Shown: positions 34,157 to 45,423 of the stretch, piece by piece
Layout of the letters: the number at the start of each line of letters is the position of its first letter
Numbering within the stretch: position 1 is the first letter of the stretch
Source: Fistulifera solaris
Taxonomy: Eukaryota > Bacillariophyta > Bacillariophyceae > Naviculales > Stauroneidaceae
NCBI GenBank assembly: GCA_030295235.1
Contig: AP026157.1
Coordinates: 186,001 to 250,000, forward strand
DNA length: 64,000 nt
Direction: 5' to 3'
The notes under the pieces: model-generated
The model's input: only the letters and a program-made list of their open reading frames with translations
The model's database searches: none
What the model was told of the DNA's origin: nothing
Program-made: the position numbers and the translations under genes

Positions 34157-35268
34157 ATGATAAATTCAGTCCTTACATCCCTTCGTAATAATAAGCTGGA
34201 AAAGAAGCTCAAGAAGAAGTATGGTTTGAGCGAAGCGGAAGCAAAGAATTGTTGCGTCAAGGCCGCACGGAACTCGCCTCCCAGAGACGAGCTTCGTTGA
34301 AACAATATTGCGAAGAACAATTGCAGCATCGCACTCCGGCAGAAAATTGCAAAACTGATGATGATTATCCGGCGATTGAGCCATCGTGTAGTTTTACGGT
34401 GGCCTGGAGTAAGTCCGATACGGAGACGAATTCGGCTTGGGAATCATCGAAAGGAAGTCCTACCAAAACTACCGATAGAATCATGACTCCACCGGAGCAA
34501 ATCTACCCTCTTCACAGGTACATGCATCAAGAAGACGACAACAAGTCAAAAACAAACCAGGAGTCATCACCAAAGAATATCGAGGCCATGTTGAATGAAC
34601 AATTATCACCCGTACCGGAAATGCTTTTAACCATGAGAAGCGATGAAGTGACGGAAGAAAGCGCAACAACCTTGCCCTTGGAGCGAAAGTTAAATTACGG
34701 AATCGAAGAGACCGATCAAGTTAATGAGCCACATGACTCCTCTTCCCACCCAGATGAGATGAACAAGACCTCCGATTCACATAGTAAACCAAGCAATACC
34801 CCGATGGACTTTTTGGCAACTCCATCCAAGAAAGAAGCACCGCCAGGGCCTCCTTCACTTTCACCGAAAATGAGAGATCTGGTCAAACGCTTTTCGGAGA
34901 TATCAGACTTCATTCCCGACCCATCCAGCACGCCGCAAACTGCCGCTTATACTCTGACGCCTCTGTCTTCTCCCCACTCTGATCTTCCGGTGAATGATAC
35001 ATCGAGTCCTTTGGGCGATGCCAATGACGAAGCACATGATGATGTAGACAGTGTGGTCACCCGGGAAGAGCAACTCGAAGTAGAGGCCAAGGACGACAAT
35101 GAAGTGGCTCACGTTGTGAAAGAGCGAAAAGTGAAGCACTCCAATGTCCCTCGAGTTATTTTTGTGCGAGACCCTCCCGAATTTGAAGTACTTCCGTTTA
35201 CGGACGAGGAGGGCTTTGTCATTCGAAGAGAGAGACGACTGGCTCCCATAGAACGTTTCTCTCTATGA
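34157..35268 (+). CDS. Disordered Ser/Pro-rich protein, function unknown
   Basis: ATG 34157 to TGA 35268; 370 aa after adding one base at the A3 run 34243-34245, which links SEAEAK to ELLRQGRTELASQRRAS. The first 55 residues are basic and helical (KLEKKLKKKYGLSEAEAK). The rest is rich in Ser, Pro, Thr, Asp and Glu and is likely unstructured, with proline-directed sites such as ATPSKK, SLSPK, TLTPLSSP and TSSPLG. The last 45 residues (PRVIFVRDPPEFEVLPFTDE onward) look more ordered and may be a conserved motif. I do not recognise the family. The many S/T-P sites suggest regulation by proline-directed kinases. It converges on PheRS-beta with 70 bp between stops. Confidence 0.68.
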
Positions 35269-35338
35269 GAATATTTTCAATGACATCAACGAGTCAATTC
35301 TATAGTTAACCATTCTTATAATTAAATGCATGTAACTT

Positions 35339-37195
35339 TTACATGAGAGCTTCCAAGTCTATTTCCAGACACGACGCGGGATACAGAAGAGAAAAGTGCT
35401 GCAGAACTTCCGGGTGTAGAATACCGAAGGAACCAATCACGGTCGGGCTGCTACCCGGTTTGGTGAGCACGATTTGAGCCGCTCTTCCCGAAAAGTACGT
35501 CGGCGCATCGCAAGGTTCAATCGCATAGGACCACCCTTCCCGAACCACACGATGATCTTTATCGGCATCATCCGGCAATTCCGGTGCTACTTCCGTCAAG
35601 GTCATGATCCGATCCGCCAAACCATGAATGATTTCAAATCCCGATGTCGGGCCCGCGTACACGGCACACACCATCCGTTGGTTTTTGGCTCCGACAATGG
35701 TCTCGGTCACCACATGTTCATTGTCGGGCACCACCACATCACTGATTTCAAACAATTTGAATCCGTTCGTGAAACTCGTCGCACGATTGTGTTGCAACGT
35801 ATTCAACAACCCGGGCAACAGCGTGGTACGGACAACTTGATATTCCACATTGGCCGGATTCAACAAATGCACGGCGGGCGCGATGGGGCGTCGCAAGGCG
35901 GTGAAATTGTCCTCCAGACTGCACAAACCGTGCGTCAAGACTTCGGTATAGCCCGCCCGCGCAATTTCGTCGCGCAACAAGTCCGTCAACAAATTGAGTG
36001 GAAATTCTTGACCGACCGTGGCGGTTTTCGGGACGCGTTTGACAATGTTGTTGTACCCGAACGCAATGCCAATGTCTTCCGCAATATCGACCGCGTGCAA
36101 AATGTCACTGCGCGTCGGAGGGACCGTCACTTGGAGCATCGTATCCTTCTCGAGCAAATTGGCCGGTCCGAGTTGTACTTTTTCGCACAATTGTTGCATT
36201 TCTTGCGGTGACAATTGAATGCCAATCAAGGAATTGCAAAAGTCCACCGAGGCTTGTTCTTGTCTTGTGTACAAGAGCGGTGTGGTGTAGGAGGACACGA
36301 CGGTACCCGATGGGTCGACATAATTGACGACGACCGGTTCGACTTGAAACGGAGTCGCGCAATATTCACTAAACATGGTAACGACCGTATCCAAAACAAT
36401 GTTCGCTTTGGTCAAGTCAGTTGCCGTACACTCGATAAAGACATTGGTCGTATCCAACGTAATCTTGGAATGATCTCCGTTGATAATCGGTGGCAACGAC
36501 AAGACCGTTTCGGCCGCATCGAGAATCACCGGATAGAGAGGAGACTCCTTAATGATGGGGACGTACGGCTTCAAATGCTTGCCTTCCGTTTGCGTTTCAT
36601 AAAATTCAAGCAATTCCTTGGCTTCGAATTTCCGTGTCGCCGGAGTTAACGGGACAAACTCAATGGAAGACGGTGCACGAGCATCGTAGAAAAACGGTGG
36701 TTGGGTGGCATCCAAATCGTGCGTCCCAATGGCCACCAACGTCCGTTGACGACACAGATTGCGATGCAACTGATCCTGTAATGCGATGAAGGAATCGTAG
36801 CGCTGTGCATCGAATTGAATGTTGCGTAAGATGGCACACACGACAAAGGGTCGGATCGTATCGACATTGGTCTTTTGCACCGTCATACTGTGCACGGGGG
36901 CACCACTCAATGTGTAGTGCGGAGCCGGCATGTCACCCAAAAAAGATTTTTAGGGCCCGCGACAGTCCTTCGACACACAATAGATCGTAACGATTCGCGG
37001 GAACATCAATTTTATAAATGACGGCCGTCGATAATCCTTCCAGACTTTTGTTGGCCTTTTGCGCTTCTTCGAGAGCACTGGTGATTTCATCCAATTCAAT
37101 GCCAAATTCGAAACACAATTCATCAAAGGCTTCGTCCGTGAACGAGCGGCCCAAATGATGGAAGAGAATGTCTTTTCAATTGAAACTGTCGGCAT
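35339..37195 (-). CDS. FARSB: Cytosolic phenylalanyl-tRNA synthetase beta subunit
   Basis: This is the beta subunit of the alpha2-beta2 enzyme that charges tRNA-Phe. It is single-exon and 618 aa after two corrections, close to the usual 590-610 of the eukaryotic/archaeal type. The start [12 protein letters not shown]...LGRSFTDE and [29 protein letters not shown] and EGLSRAL match eukaryotic beta subunits almost residue for residue. B3/B4, B5 ([20 protein letters not shown]) and the catalytic-like module ([24 protein letters not shown] at the end) follow. Break 1: A4 on the coding strand (plus T4 37173-37176) needs one base. Break 2: T6 on the coding strand (plus A6 36939-36944) needs one base removed, giving [14 protein letters not shown]. 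An essential gene with two opposite breaks argues for sequence error. No introns. Confidence 0.95.
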
Positions 37196-37652
37196 TTGTT
37201 TGTTACTTTGTTGGTTTGTGTGATGAATACGGAGGATGCTAACCAACAGGCAACACTATGTGAAAAGAGATTGTGGCGACCTCACGTTGTTATGTTGCGC
37301 GCAAGAAAGTTGAAGGTTTGCAACCTTTGCAACAACATGCTCCACGACATACGGACGGACGTACATTATGGAGTCACGAGTCTTATGGGACTGAGTACTT
37401 TCGCTGCAAGTGTCGAAAACAAAGAGACGCGGACCTATTGTGTCGACGAGCCAAGGACAGACACGACATCCTCCACTCTTTTCTTGCGGGCTCGGAACCA
37501 TTTTTCGTCGTTTTGTATCGCAACAACTTTATGTCATGAATCTCCGCTTGAATCTCCCCTCTATCGAAAAAAGGTACCACACTCTTATTACTTCTTTCAT
37601 TCATTATTTATTGACAACAAAAGTGCACCAAATTTGAGGAGAAAACGAAACC
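37196..37652. other. Divergent intergenic region, 457 bp
   Basis: Promoters of PheRS-beta (minus) and the PP2C gene (plus). Many overlapping short open frames occur on both strands here, none with a recognisable domain. Nothing else seen. Confidence 0.4.
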
Positions 37653-39288
37653 ATGGGATGCAATCAATCCACCATTAAAGAACCAGAAGCTGCTGTATTA
37701 GTCGAAGACGATGAACCCAAGAAGATGTCCGCGGTCGGTGCGACGGAACGATTGGTCTCACGAGCGCATCGGATTCAAGCCAAAATAAATAATAATGGAT
37801 CATCATCGGAAGTCAAAGCGCCGCCCAAGTTGGATGAATGCGGCAATCTCATGATTGAAGAAATTGTCAGGCGGACAAACAGCAGTATTTTTACCGAAAC
37901 CATGACACTGGGAACCAAGGAATATCCCATTCATGTCAAAGTACGTGTCAAGTGTCTTTAATAAACAAGTAAAGACGCCTCGAAATACCTCACACTTCTT
38001 CCGTTGCAGTACGCCCAATGGACGCAACGAGGTTACTATCCCGACGATCCTCACAAAGAAAATCAAGACGAATATCGCGTCCAAAACCCGTTTACCAATT
38101 CCGATCGGGATGCCATGTTGGCCGTGTACGATGGACACGGGAAACAGGGTCACGCGTGTGCGCGTTATGCGAAAAAAGCATTTGGGGAAATGCGTCGAAA
38201 AACAGGTCCGATTGGCGCGGGTCAAAAAGTACAAGGACGAATTGCGCGCGGCGGGCAGCCCGGAATCCAAAGTCTTTGATCCGCACAAATGGCCGTACTT
38301 GAATGCCGATGAATATAAAGTGTGTTGTGAAAAAGCGTTTGCGGAATGCAATCAACAAATGCATGCTTCTCCGGATGTAAGTAGTATCAGTAGTGACGAC
38401 AGAAGATTGAAATTGGAGACTCACTCTCGTGCGCAACGACAGGCCAACGACAAATTGAGTGGAACGACCGCCATTACCGTGCATTTTCATGGCAATCAAA
38501 TGATCGTATGTAATGTGGGAGATAGTCGCGCCGTATTAGGTCACTGGGTATCGGACGGAACGGGCAATCCTGACGAAGAAGAAAAGACGGAAATTGGCAA
38601 CGAAGCACCGGAACGGCCCAGACAAAACGATCGCAACAAAACATTTCCGTCACAGGGAGGAAAGATGCTGGCCATTCCACTATCACTCGATCAGACACCG
38701 TACCGTCAGGATGAACGAGAGCGTGTGAAAAAGGCCGGTGCCGCCGTCATGAGCATTGATCAAATGGAAGGAAAAGAAGAAATACACGAACACTGGGGAG
38801 ATATGGTGTTGGGAGAAGATTTGGACATTCACGGTGATCCACCCCGAATATGGATTCCCGGAGAGAAGTATCCGGGTACGGCGTTTACGCGATCGTTGGG
38901 AGATCGACTGGCCAAGGATATTGGTGTGACCGCGGAACCCGAAATACTGGCCAAACAACTTACTTTGAACGACCATATTCTGATTGTGGCATCGGACGGC
39001 ATTTTCGAATTCATTACCAATCAAGAGGCCATTGATATGTGTTTAGCCTGTGATTCACCCTTACACGCATGCGAGGCACTCGTCAAAGCGGCCTATGATC
39101 AGTGGCTGACATACGAGAATCGAACAGACGACATTACATTGATTGTATGTTTTCTATCGGTGGAGAAACCCGTACCAGAAAATGGCGAGGAAGGAACGAC
39201 AGAGGATCTAGTAGCGCTAGCTAGCACGATGTATGGGGAAAAGCCCCATCGAAAACGAGCAAACAGCGTCTTCAAAAGCGACTTGTAA
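37653..39288 (+). CDS. PP2C-family Ser/Thr phosphatase, N-terminally acylated
   Basis: Exons 37653-37940 and 38010-39288; 69-nt intron GTACGT...CAG, phase 0; 521 aa after correction. The start MGCNQS is an N-myristoylation signal with Cys3 available for palmitoylation, so it is probably attached to a membrane. PP2C motifs follow in order: KENQDEY, AVYDGHGKQGHAC, SGTTAITVHFHGNQMIVCNV then GDSRAVLG, a charged insert (about 60 residues), PGTAFTRSLGDRLAKDIGV, VASDGIFEFITN and RTDDITLIV. The Asp residues in YDGHG, SDG and DDIT are the metal ligands of these Mg/Mn-dependent phosphatases. One break: A6 at 38172-38177 needs one base removed, giving YAKKHLGKCVEKQ. The last 30 residues are basic. It converges on the kinesin gene with 54 bp between stops. 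Confidence 0.9.
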
Positions 39289-39342
39289 ATTTAGTGCAAC
39301 TTTGATTAACATCATAGTGAGGCATGACTTTTATAAAACAAC

Positions 39343-42300
39343 TCAAACAAACGTGCGTCGGCCACAAGCGGATCGCAGACCAATGGTGGACATAGACGCT
39401 TCATCCGAAAATAAGGATACGTCAAGAAAGTTTGGTCGAGAGGGTTTCGTAGCTCCTTTAGCTTTTTGCTCGGCAAGATTGCGAAGCACAACCCGGCAAG
39501 TGCGCGACCATATATAGATTGCAATTGAGCACGATTGAGTCTTCATAGAGGGAAGTCCTTTCTTCTTGCGCCAAACTCTCATCTCTCGGGCGAGCTGTAT
39601 CTTACGTTGCTTCACGGCGTGTAGGAAGTCGACGCAGTCCTGTATACCAGTAGATTCCAAAAGTCGACCTGCCATTCTCGCAAAATACTCCTCAAAGCTG
39701 AAGGGTCGCTATCGGGAGGAAGCTGGTCTTCTCGTCGCTTGCCGCATGAGCAAGTGACCCCGATTTTCGGCAAGTAAAAGACGACGTATTCCTTTTTTGC
39801 AAAGACAGACGAAACGCCGCATTTACAAGGTGGATCGTCCTCTTTCATCTCCTTCATGTTGTCGATATAAACTTCTTTGTCGTCGTTTGATGGCAGAGGT
39901 GCCTCTGACATTGAAAAACACGAGCTCGCCAAACTATCAGCACAATCAACATTATCTTCAACGGCTTTTTCGAGAAGACGGATCAAAGTTTCTTTTGTGT
40001 ACTGTGCTCTTCGTCTTTCTCTTCACTTGGATTAGAATCACCCGCGACTACGTTGTTGTCCACATCTGTTGGCCGATCCTCTGAGGATGAGGACGTACTA
40101 GAAGGACTTTCAGTATCACTCGATCCTCGCATTTCAAGATCTTCTAAGCGCTTTTTCAAGCAGTCATTCTCTTCTCCTAACGAGGCTTCTTGGATTTTGA
40201 AACGCTCTTCGACTTTCGCCAACGTTGCTTTGAGATCTTCGTTCTCTTTTGTCAGTTGAACGTTCTTCTCCCGAACTTCGTCACATTGCTTCAAAATGTC
40301 ATCTACTTGAAGAGAGAAGGCTTTCTTGGTGGCCACCAATTCGATTTTCTGATCTTTTAACAACTTGTTTTCCGTGCTCACCCGTTTTAGCTCCGCCTCG
40401 ACTTCTTTTAGTCGTTCATCCTTCCACGTTGATGTGCTGATTACCTTCATCTCTACATCGCCGGGAATTTCGTCGCCTTCACTACGAGATCGGAAAATTT
40501 GAGGGAAGCTTTTATCGTCCCTCAAATTGGTGGCCATTAAATGGATGCGATGTTTCATTCGACTCACTTCTTTCTCGAGCTCGTCTCGCTTGCTCTCTTC
40601 GAGCTCAATCTGTGTCTTCAATGAATCTAGTTTGTTCAGCGAAGATCTCTCTAAGGATTCTAGTTCTGATCGCTTTTGATCTATCTGGTTAGAAAGAGCC
40701 ACGAGCTCTCTAGTGAGCTCTAGCTTCGGTCGAAGAACGTCGCCGCCTTCCATAGTGAGTTCCTGCAGAAGATTTCGACCAGTTTGCATCTCTGGTGGAT
40801 CAATGGAGACTGTTGGCTACGTCGCCAATGTAATAAATGAGAAAAACTGTAAAGCTTGAACAGCACGAAAATGCACGACATTACTCACCGTTCTAAATAT
40901 CTCCTTGGTATTTCCAGCACGTCGATCACGCCATCGACTAACCTGGTTTGCAACGTTCAAACAGCTTTCTCGTGTAGCCCTGGCTTCTTCCTTGGCGCGG
41001 CGGATCTTTTCCTCAATATGGGAGAGGTTAGTTGTTCCAGGATTCTCTTTGTTATCGGCAAGACGCTTACGGACTTCATTTAATTCGGCCCTCAAACGAT
41101 TGTTCTCGAGTTGCAACGCGTTGTCAGCCGGGGACATATTTGAGGGACGAACAGAGTTGCGTTTGACATGGTTCGCAATGGACCGCGATCTCTCTGCGTA
41201 CCGAAGGGTATTCATTGACTCATCATTATGACTGTCAGCCGGCGAAATGCAAGCAATTAGTAAAGTAAAGCAGTTGCCTTTGAAATTGTGGTGAGAAGAC
41301 ACTCAAAGTCAAGAAGGCGAATTCCAAAAGCTTGGCTTACCTCCCAAAGAGTCTTGTAGATATTCGGTCAGTTTGCTATCACGATACGGAATATGAACGG
41401 AAGTCGTTTCATTGGTGGACTTTTCCGCTAGCATCGACACAACTTTTCCCAACACAAACAAGTCCTTGTTGATATTGATTGACTCTTTCTGCTGCGATCC
41501 GACCACGCCCGACTTTTTGATCTGTTCCGAACCGGCCAAGTCCACCATCGTCAGCTTCGCGCTCATCGCCTCTTGAGCTCTATCGCGTGGTTCCATAGTC
41601 ACAATAAATGTATAAATAGCATGCGAGCGACTGGACTGGGTATTCATTTGGGTGGATCCGGTAGCGCGCCGTGTAGCAGCGACATGGACCAACTCATCAG
41701 CGTGTTCCCAAGAGTGAACTTTGAAATTCTGCGATCCTTCGATGGTGACTCCATGTCCATTTCCGTAGTTGCGCATTTTTAAAGACTCATCAGGTGCGTC
41801 AGATAGCAGATCGCGGAATTCTTCATTGAACAATTCCAAGCAGTTCATGGCAATGGTGATCTTATAATCCGCCTGGTACAGTTCTTGGCATCGAAACAAG
41901 TCGCTGATAGCACGACGCACGATCCCATCACTCGGTTGTAAAGGACCGGAAGTACCATTGTACATGGTGTGCGTTTTTCCGCTTCCGGTTTGTCCGTAAG
42001 CGAGGACTGTCATGTTGTATCCCTTGAAAATATTGTTTTCGATCGCATTCCCCAATGCCGTATGGTATAGCTGTGACTGCGTCGTGTCTGCAGGAAAGAC
42101 CGCATCAAAGTGGAACAGCCGGTTTGTGAGCAAAAGCTGTTTGGGAACACCAATTACATTACCCTGCTGCTTTAGGCTGGGCTGATCGGGGTGTTCACTC
42201 AAGGAAGGCGGACTTTTCAACCCAGGCTTGGTGGGGATGCGCGACTGTCGTCGACGTGGAGTGGGCGGCTGATCACCGAGTTGAAGATCACCTACCACTT

Positions 42301-42430
42301 TCAACTTGTGACAACGCTCTTTGTCTTTCAAAGGACGCACACGAACCATCACGCGGACATTACTGGCTTTAATTTCGTCGCACCGGACTGAATCGCCCGG
42401 TGAGGACTCGAATTTAGAAGAAGCACTCAT
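39343..42430 (-). CDS. N-terminal-motor kinesin (kinesin-4-like)
   Basis: Three exons: 42430-41341, 41277-40889 and 40816-39343; introns of 63 nt (GTAAGC...AAAG) and 72 nt (GTGAGT...GTAG); 984 aa after two corrections. Motor motifs: [12 protein letters not shown]-loop [13 protein letters not shown], switch [10 protein letters not shown], switch [13 protein letters not shown], then [19 protein letters not shown] and, across the splice, [15 protein letters not shown] with [11 protein letters not shown] neck and coiled coil of about 300 residues follow, then a Ser/acid-rich linker and a tail with paired cysteines ([20 protein letters not shown]). The kinesin-4 label rests on motor text and is moderate. 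Breaks: A4 on the coding strand (plus T4 39993-39996) and one between 39682 and 39696; both need one base. A TTTTTGTTTCAG acceptor about 105 bases upstream of the ATG hints at a 5' exon. Confidence 0.87.
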
Positions 42431-43313
42431 TGTCAAGCTGTTTTCTTTATTAACGACGACCTCTTTGTGTTTCGCTTGTGCTTTCTTATTGCTCGGGTGT
42501 CGCTTTGAGGGTTTTTGAGGTGACGACGAGGAACTGAAACAAAAATGAGCCAAGGCATGCTTACTTGTTATATAAACTACATTGCTATATAAGATATAAT
42601 TTTTATACTGGTGAGAAAAGTACTTTCCAAAAACACTTCAAAGTTAAGTATCAATCATTACTTAAACGTGTGATTTACCCGCGAAAGCCAGCCAGCTACA
42701 TAAACCGAGTATAGTATTTCGTACGACCCGCAAACACCACCCAAACTAGAGGGATTTTAAAAATGCTTCAGGAAACCTCATGACGAAAATTCGGGAATAT
42801 TTTCGAGAATCGTTGAGGAAGGATAAGTTTGATATTTGAAAATCAGAAGCTTGGTGGCAAGAATGTCTTGGACGTAAAAAAAACGAAAGGCCAACGTGTT
42901 TATTGATCAACAGTTCGTGGGTCAATGTTTTGTGAAACAAAACGCTCCATCCTCACTCGTCATGATAGCAACAGCTAAAAAACTTTTAATGATTTTGTTG
43001 AAAGTCAAACATATTTGTGTACTTTTCTGTTTTTTTTTGCAGAGATACAGTGGCTGTCGGCGGTATGGAACGTCCAACTATATCTGAATGGCTAGCCAAG
43101 AGAGGTGACAGGATTTTAAAAAACGAAGAAGTGTAGTAGGGCATACTAAGGATGCCAATACAGTGAAAGAGTCACACTCGAAGCTTTTCTTTGCAACGCA
43201 CCAAGGAAACGACTCATTTTACCATCTGATCTACTAGTCAAGACAGCACATATTATAGATTATAGCTTGATTTAATTGGTTGCTTACTAAGAAGAAACTA
43301 CGAGCGAGGGGCG
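42431..43313. other. Intergenic, 883 bp
   Basis: Upstream of the kinesin gene and downstream of the small WW-like gene; both are on the minus strand. A possible unrecognised kinesin 5' exon could lie here, upstream of the acceptor near 42535. No other feature is supported. Confidence 0.35.
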
Positions 43314-43520
43314 TTATGCCTCCGGGTCAACCCATCGTATGTATTCTTCGCCGACGGGTGCCATCCAGGTGACAGTATTATTGGCGGTATCCTCGTAGTA
43401 AAACATACCGTAGGCGTCTTGGTGCTGTATCCATCGAACGGAGACTTCGGTTTCGAATTGATTTTCAGCGCGCGACTTGCTTTGCATGCCCCATAAGAAA
43501 AGAATCGGCAAAGTGCGCAT
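43314..43520 (-). CDS. Small protein with WW-like motif
   Basis: A 68-codon frame from ATG 43520 to TAA. The first 11 residues (MRTLPILFLWG) look like a short signal or anchor sequence. The rest contains VRWIQHQDAYGMFYYE followed by DTANNTVTWMAP, close to a WW-domain spacing of Trp, Gly, Tyr-Tyr, Thr and Trp-x-x-Pro; the Pro is at the right place. The protein is too short to be sure, and upstream exons or another break are possible. WW domains bind Pro-rich ligands. Codon use looks coding, but support is only moderate. Confidence 0.5.
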   Translation of the reverse strand: MRTLPILFLWGMQSKSRAENQFETEVSVRWIQHQDAYGMFYYEDTANNTVTWMAPVGEEYIRWVDPEA

Positions 43521-44168
43521 GGTGTTGTGGTTGTTGCAAAGTGTTCCTTGTTTGTGAAATGAAGACCTTTTGCCCGCTCACAAGATAGCGAATGAAATTG
43601 GACAAGCCTTCGTTTTGTGAGCATTGTGTTGGAAGAGCAACCAAAGAAAGAGATCAGTTTTCAATGAATAGTTTGCAACAGAGTGAAAACTGGTCCTGTT
43701 CTTTTTGCAAATAAATTATATTCGCGGGGACCAGTTTTTTCGTGTAAAAATGGAACGAACGCGGTCCGACACGATAACGTATGCATAGTTCGTACTCAGT
43801 ACCGGTGCGAATATTTCACGTTAGACTCATTTTTCTTGGCTCGTATTGTTGAAAGCGAATGCACAATGCACCATGGCAGATCAAAAAAAATTACCCTAAT
43901 GTTGAACGTTCCATTTCAGTGAGTAGCCGCCGACTTGACGCCCTTGATGACTGCGGCTATCTCGATTGTAGACGGGGCGCGATTACTCTTCTCAAAAGTT
44001 GCCGTTGACTTCTGTGAAGGACAACCTCACGATGCGAGTGGGCCGGTCGCAGGCTGATAAAGTGCAAAGCAATTCCGCCAATGAGAGTCGATAGCCGCGT
44101 ATTGGCACGTTGGATAAGTTCTTTTCAGCACAAAGAATCACCTCATTTCAAATCGCTGCTGCACCCTA
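43521..44168. other. Intergenic, 648 bp with an 11-bp inverted repeat
   Basis: AAAACTGGTCC at 43686-43696 and GGACCAGTTTT at 43728-43738 form an exact stem with a 31-base A/T-rich loop. The 16-mer CGTACTCAGTACCGGT recurs at 43791-43806 (first copy 10599-10614). No coding region is supported. Confidence 0.55.
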
Positions 44169-45156
44169 TCATGGTGATCGATATGCAACAATATTGTCCA
44201 GCATGCGATCCACTTGACCCGAAGTGAACACGTACAGACAATCATCGAAGGAATAGTTCATAAAATTGAAAACAGGATCCAGTCCACCACCGATGCAAGT
44301 ATCCCTCTGCTGACTGGGGTCACACCCTTGATTAGGAATGCGTTCCGGCTCGGTATCGGTCACCCCGTCGCCACCGAAGCATCCATTTTGAAACGTATGA
44401 AACAGACCCAGCCAGTGTCCTACTTCATGTACGAGCGTATCGCCTTCATTGTAGTTGGAAAACGATCCGCCACGGAGACTTTCCGTGTGAAGTACGACTC
44501 CGTCGAGGACCGGAGCGTCTGGGTAGTCCCAGGGAAACGTGGCATACCCCAGTATTTCGATATTGTTGTAGAGTAGCGGGTAGACCAGATAAACATTCAA
44601 AACACGTTCGTTTCCGATTCGGAATTTGGCTTTCATGGAGCGATGAGATACATTTCGAGACCATCGACGCGAGTGCAGGCGATACCACGGCAAAAAAGCG
44701 ATCCCGTTTTTGCGGTCGAGTGATGCATGCTTGGGGATCGGATGTGGAGTTGGTCGTCCCTATCACTTTAGAGCGATGACGTTGGTCGGATATAGTGGCC
44801 AGGGCAAATGAAATGCCGGTCTCCACCGAGCAAGTGCCGGCCGTACACCAATCGAACGACGGATCACAACACGAAGCCGCCGTGAAGGCTCGATTCAAGC
44901 TGTCCAATTCGTTTTGTAAATCTTCATTGGTGATGGGCCGCTGGAGATGGCGCTCTAACTGCGGCACATGGAAACATACTGGAATGACTTGACTGTTACT
45001 CGTCGATTGGCGGTACTCGTGCGCCGCAGCCGCGGCCTTATAATCATCCAAGTCGGGTAGACGAGTACCACATCGTTCGACAGCATCCGATAGATACGCA
45101 GAAAGACCAAGAAGAACACATGTTGAGAACAAGGATCTCATTGTCATCGTCAACAT
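44169..45156 (-). CDS. Secreted M43 (pappalysin-type) zinc metalloprotease
   Basis: A signal peptide (from the third in-frame Met, RSLFSTCVLLGLSAYLSDA) leads a 328-aa precursor after one correction. The metzincin zinc site HEVGHWLGLFHTF gives all three His ligands and the catalytic Glu. The Met-turn FNFMNYSFDDC follows at normal spacing, and the C-terminal FTSGQVDRM is typical of M43. Upstream are VIPVCFHV, ITNEDLQNELDSLNRAF, an ITR block and LNVYLVYPL, as in M43 catalytic domains. Several paired cysteines fit an extracellular enzyme. The frame breaks near 44692-44697, a T6 on the coding strand: removing one T gives RDRFLPWYRL. Removing one G further upstream would also restore the frame. Three ATGs (45156, 45147, 45141) are in frame; I give the longest. 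Confidence 0.87.
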
Positions 45157-45423
45157 ATACTGTCGTTCTATTTTCTATAGACTAGTCTACGGAGTAAAAA
45201 ATATTTTCTATTCTAGTCTACGGAGTAAAAAAGACGCACAACTTCCTTTCGGGTGGATGTCTGACGACTGACAGGCGCTCGCGCGCATCGATCGGATTAT
45301 GATGACGTCACTTATTTCAACGGCCGCGCGCTTGCACAAATTCCAAACACTCAACGGCTCATTTTTTGGCAGATCCTACCATAACGACGAGACGTCCTCT
45401 CACATTCGTTTTTTTCTCCCACC
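45157..45423. promoter_or_regulatory. Shared promoter region of two secreted-protease genes
   Basis: This 267-bp gap separates the divergent M43 and S8 protease genes, so it should drive both. It contains an exact 20-bp direct repeat, CTAGTCTACGGAGTAAAAAA, at 45182-45201 and 45213-45232 (31-bp period). Two such copies in a short bidirectional promoter could be factor-binding sites. Function is inferred from position only. Confidence 0.5.

Noticed and set aside
36939-36944. Programmed ribosomal frameshifting as the explanation of the frame breaks
   Set aside because: The sites are at many different runs, go in both directions, and do not share a slippery heptamer or downstream structure; error in homopolymers is simpler.
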